Below are positions 61,240-64,000 of a stretch of 64,000 nucleotides of DNA, one piece after another. The notes under the pieces were generated by a model that was given only the letters and a program-made list of their open reading frames with translations, was not told where the DNA came from and did no database searches. The DNA is taken from assembly GCF_000428825.1 (NCBI RefSeq), contig NZ_AUAR01000001.1, positions 310,001 to 374,000 on the forward strand, read 5' to 3'. A program made the position numbers and the translations under genes. The stretch comes from Desulfomicrobium escambiense DSM 10707. GTDB lineage: Bacteria > Desulfobacterota > Desulfovibrionia > Desulfovibrionales > Desulfomicrobiaceae. The stretch's first letter is position 1. Each line of letters starts with the position of its first letter.

Positions 61240-62541
61240 ATGCGGACACGTTTGAAATCATGGGCAATCGCCTGGGCGTTGGTGTTGGCAACCGCGCAGT
61301 TCTGTTCTGCGGCCGGTTTCGGGATTTACGAGTGGAGCGCCCGCGGCAACGCGCTCGGCGGTGCAACAGTAGGGCGGGCGGACGATCCGTCCGCACTTGC
61401 CACCAACCCTGCGGGCATCACCCAACTGGATGGCCTCCAGATCCTGGCCGGTTTCACGGCGATTCATCCGGTTCTGGATATCCGGACGAATTCTCCTGCT
61501 GGCAACGAGTGGGCCTCGTCTGACAAGGATTCTTTGTGGGTACCTCCTCACTTCTATGCCACGTGGAAGGTGAACGATCGTTACACCGTCGGCCTAGGCA
61601 CCTTCTCACGCTTTGGATTGGGATCAGTCTTTGATGAGGATTGGGAAGGTCGTTACAACAATTATGAAGCCATCATCGAGTCCATGTCCATCAATCCCAA
61701 TGTGGCTGTGAAGGTTACAGATAAACTTTCTGCTGCATTCGGAGTTGATGCAACGTATTTAAATTTTTCAAAAAAGCAAAAAATTAATTGGACAGGAGCT
61801 CTAAACCCGAATCCAGCTATTGATGGTGATGCAAGTCTCGAAGCTGATGGATGGGGATATGGATTTAACATGGCTTTGCATTATATGCCTTGCGATTATG
61901 CAAAGATAGGTCTGTCTTATAGAAGTCCTGTTACAATGGATGTGAATGGAAAGGCAGATTTTTCTATGCCTTCAGTATATGAAGGTACATTCCTTGATAA
62001 TATTGGCGCATTTAAAGATACTAATGCACACGGAACAGTAACATTGCCAGACTCATTTTCTTTCGGTGTGGCGGTGTATCCTACAAATAAGCTCAGTATT
62101 GAAGTTGGCGCTGTTTACACGTTGTGGAGCAAGTATGATAAGTTGGAAATCAAATATAGTGATCCTGTAATATTTGATACCGATACCATGTCTCTTAAAT
62201 CAGTGTCGTCGTATGACAAGAACTGGGAAGACGTCTGGCGTTTCAATATAGGCGTGGAATATGCTGTCTTGGACTGGCTCGACCTCCGCGCTGGATATGT
62301 ATTCGATCAGTCTCCCGTTCAGGACGAAACCATCGACTACATGGTCCCGGCCAATGATCGGCATCTTTTGAATGGTGGTCTCGGCTTTCACTGGGATAAT
62401 TGGGTGGTGGACGTAAACTATACCTATCTGATGATCATGGATCGCGACATTGATGCTCGCCCCGATGATGGGGTTTACGAAGGCGAGATCGACAACGCTG
62501 ACGCCCACATGGTTGGGTTGTCCGTCGGTTACAAGTTCTAG
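61240..62541 (+). CDS. FadL/OmpP1/TodX-type outer membrane transporter
   Basis: 433-aa beta-barrel. A signal peptide (to about residue 24, ending CSAA) is followed by GFGIYEWSARGNALGGATVG and DDPSALATNPAGITQL, the FadL family hallmark (NPA plug region), and the barrel ends in aromatic F (GLSVGYKF). FadL proteins carry fatty acids or aromatic hydrocarbons across the outer membrane. AGGGGGAGG precedes the ATG. The central third is much more AT-rich than the ends (see separate entry). Confidence 0.9.
   Translation: MRTRLKSWAIAWALVLATAQFCSAAGFGIYEWSARGNALGGATVGRADDPSALATNPAGITQLDGLQILAGFTAIHPVLDIRTNSPAGNEWASSDKDSLWVPPHFYATWKVNDRYTVGLGTFSRFGLGSVFDEDWEGRYNNYEAIIESMSINPNVAVKVTDKLSAAFGVDATYLNFSKKQKINWTGALNPNPAIDGDASLEADGWGYGFNMALHYMPCDYAKIGLSYRSPVTMDVNGKADFSMPSVYEGTFLDNIGAFKDTNAHGTVTLPDSFSFGVAVYPTNKLSIEVGAVYTLWSKYDKLEIKYSDPVIFDTDTMSLKSVSSYDKNWEDVWRFNIGVEYAVLDWLDLRAGYVFDQSPVQDETIDYMVPANDRHLLNGGLGFHWDNWVVDVNYTYLMIMDRDIDARPDDGVYEGEIDNADAHMVGLSVGYKF
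61640..62230 (+). other. AT-rich core of the FadL-type gene
   Basis: Between about 61640 and 62230 the gene uses A/T-ending codons (for example AAA, AAT, GAT and TTT runs), while the first 400 and last 300 bases use the GC-rich codons of the rest of the window. The frame is intact. Local gene conversion from a lower-GC donor is the simplest explanation. Confidence 0.6.
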
Positions 62542-62564
62542 CCTGTCTTCTGCATGACCCAAAT

Positions 62565-62603
62565 AAAACGCCCCGCGCTCCTCAAGGACCGCGGGGCGTT
62601 TTG
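62565..62603. terminator. Terminator between FadL-type and chemoreceptor genes
   Basis: AAAACGCCCCGCG pairs with CGCGGGGCGTTTT, giving a 13-bp stem usable in both directions between convergent genes. Confidence 0.85.
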
Positions 62604-62631
62604 CATTGGAGCGCAGGTCGTTACCAAATGT

Positions 62632-64000
62632 TTACGTTCTGAACCTTCCCAGCAGTTCAAACAGATTCGAAGCCAACACCCGCAGTTCCTCCGCCTTGCG
62701 GGCCACTTCGTCCGTGTTCTGCTGGGTGCTTTCCGAGGCGCTGCTGACGTCGGCGATCTCTCTCGAAATCTCCTTGATGACAGTGGAGCTCTCGGCCACG
62801 TTGACGTTGATCTCCTGCAGGCCCTGGGAGGCCTGGGCCACGTTGTCGGCTATGTCGCGGGTGGCCACGGACTGTTCCTCGATGGCCGTGGCCACGTTGG
62901 CGATGATGTCGTTGATCTCCTCGATGATTCTGGAGATGGCCTGAATCTGTCCTTCGGTGCTTTTTGACGTTCCCTGCATCTCGGCGATGCGCGACCTGAT
63001 TTCTTCCGTGGCCGTGGCGGTCTGCTTGGCCAGTTCCTTGATCTCGTTGGCCTCCACGGCGAAGCCGCGTCCGGACTCGCCGGCCCGAGCCGCCTCGATG
63101 GTCGCGTTGAGGGCCAGGAGGTTGGTCTGGTCCGAGATTTCCGTGATCATGGTCGTGACCTTGCCGATCTCCAAGGCCGCGTCGCCCAGGGCCCTCATGG
63201 CCGATGTGGCCGCCCCGGCTTCAGTCATGGCCCGTTGCGCCACGGATCGGGCCTTCTCCGTATTGGACGCGATTTCCGTGATCGTTGCGGCCATTTCTTC
63301 GGTGGCCGTGGCCACCATGTTGGTGTTCTGCGTGGTCTGCTCCATGGCCGCGGCCACGGTGCCGAACCTGGAGTTCAGGTCGTGGGTCGCCGCCGTCACG
63401 GTCTGCGATTTCCGGGTCGCGCCCGCTGCTCCCGTCCGCAGGTCATTGGCGATGCCCAGCAGGCTGTCGGAGGCGCTGTTCAGGGTGTCACCGTTGGCTA
63501 CCACGTCCCGGATGATGCCGCGCAGCTTTTCCAGGAAGGTGTTGAACCAGATGGCCATTTCGCCGATTTCATCCCTGGAGGTCACGGCAAGCTTGCGCGT
63601 CAGGTCGCCCTCGCCCTGGGCCACGTCCTTGAGCGTGGCCGTGGCGTTCAACACCGGCTGCGCGATGGCGTTGGCGAAGATCGTGGCCAGGCCAAGGAAG
63701 ACGGCCAACAGGATCGCGCCCATGACGGCCATCTTCTGCAGCATGGCGTAGAATTCGGCCATGACCTCGGACTTCTCGATGACGCCGATAAGCTTCCAGC
63801 CCAGTCCTTCGATGGTATGGACCTGGGCAAACCACTGACGTTCGTCCATGGCCACTTCCATGCCTCCCGTCGTGATGCCGTCCAGTTGCGCCAGCGCCGG
63901 GACTCCGGCCTCCTTCATCTTTTTGAAGTTCAGGTCGTCATGGCGGGGGGTGGCCAGGATGGTCCCGTCATCCTGGACCAGCATCACGTAGCCCGTCCTG
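62632..64000 (-). CDS. Methyl-accepting chemotaxis protein (5' end beyond the window)
   Basis: At least 456 aa are visible, N-terminus missing. The visible order is the end of a Cache-type sensor ([17 protein letters not shown]), a membrane helix near visible residues 85-110, a HAMP domain (about 120-170, [20 protein letters not shown]), and a long signalling coiled coil. The CheA-contact hairpin contains [20 protein letters not shown] and [17 protein letters not shown]. No CheR-docking pentapeptide is present at the C-terminus (LLGRFRT). The ligand cannot be predicted. Confidence 0.9.
   Translation of the reverse strand, partial: RTGYVMLVQDDGTILATPRHDDLNFKKMKEAGVPALAQLDGITTGGMEVAMDERQWFAQVHTIEGLGWKLIGVIEKSEVMAEFYAMLQKMAVMGAILLAVFLGLATIFANAIAQPVLNATATLKDVAQGEGDLTRKLAVTSRDEIGEMAIWFNTFLEKLRGIIRDVVANGDTLNSASDSLLGIANDLRTGAAGATRKSQTVTAATHDLNSRFGTVAAAMEQTTQNTNMVATATEEMAATITEIASNTEKARSVAQRAMTEAGAATSAMRALGDAALEIGKVTTMITEISDQTNLLALNATIEAARAGESGRGFAVEANEIKELAKQTATATEEIRSRIAEMQGTSKSTEGQIQAISRIIEEINDIIANVATAIEEQSVATRDIADNVAQASQGLQEINVNVAESSTVIKEISREIADVSSASESTQQNTDEVARKAEELRVLASNLFELLGRFRT

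Overview
The window is a GC-rich, gene-dense bacterial chromosome segment with 54 protein genes, two of them cut by the window edges. No rRNA, tRNA, CRISPR array, prophage or insertion sequence is visible. Gene content suggests a Gram-negative anaerobe of the former Deltaproteobacteria, probably Desulfovibrio or Desulfomicrobium-like. The supporting traits are LptF/LptG and OmpA-type envelope genes, a DUF4390-NtrY-NtrX cluster, a fused RluD-CoaE protein, a two-gene SufC-SufB iron-sulfur system, and a ferredoxin-like oxidoreductase protein. This taxonomic call is inference from gene content; no marker gene was compared.

Layout. 1-3.3 kb: a cysteine-rich gene tail, hpt, a zinc-finger/DUF3426 membrane protein and radA. 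3.3-3.5 kb: a 176-bp element with long inverted ends. 3.6-7.3 kb (minus): nnr, a CBS-domain gene, tsaE and rarA, overlapping or nearly touching. 7.5-11.3 kb: potABCD polyamine importer. 11.4-15.0 kb: FmdB-type zinc ribbon, a 63-aa protein, a cysteine-desulfidase-like protein, ugd and a solitary HigA-like regulator. 15.5-19.4 kb: iron-type ABC importer with a fused permease. 19.5-21.6 kb (minus): a SucC-SucD fusion. 21.8-27.9 kb: DUF4390 protein, NtrY, NtrX and a hybrid signalling protein that has lost every canonical phospho-acceptor. 28-31.7 kb (minus): periplasmic-binding histidine kinase and a sigma54 response regulator.

31.9-35.7 kb: rpsF-rpsR-rplI-dnaB followed by a phenylacetate-CoA ligase. 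36-45 kb: an AAA-SPOR protein, an EamA transporter, a ferredoxin-like protein, a polar amino-acid ABC importer whose permease has an extra lipoyl-like domain, a 54-aa zinc ribbon, a DDAH-type hydrolase and dinB. 45-51.4 kb: VWA-TSP3-OmpA lipid-envelope protein, RluD-CoaE fusion, rhomboid protease, sufC-sufB and a YdjM-like protein. 51.6-55.2 kb (minus): a stand-alone receiver and a very large unrecognised protein with a PHP-like region and a membrane domain. 55.4-60.4 kb: comEC, a 60-aa gene, lptF, lptG and a 29-aa membrane peptide. 60.3-64 kb: TetR regulator, a FadL-type porin with an AT-rich core, and a methyl-accepting chemotaxis protein that runs off the end.

The two places most worth a second look are the receiver plus PHP-like membrane protein pair (51.6-55.2 kb) and the catalytically dead-looking phosphorelay protein joined to NtrYX (26.0-27.9 kb). 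Many genes are coupled by 1-4 nt stop/start overlaps, and hairpins inside two ABC operons probably raise the expression of the binding-protein gene over its partners.
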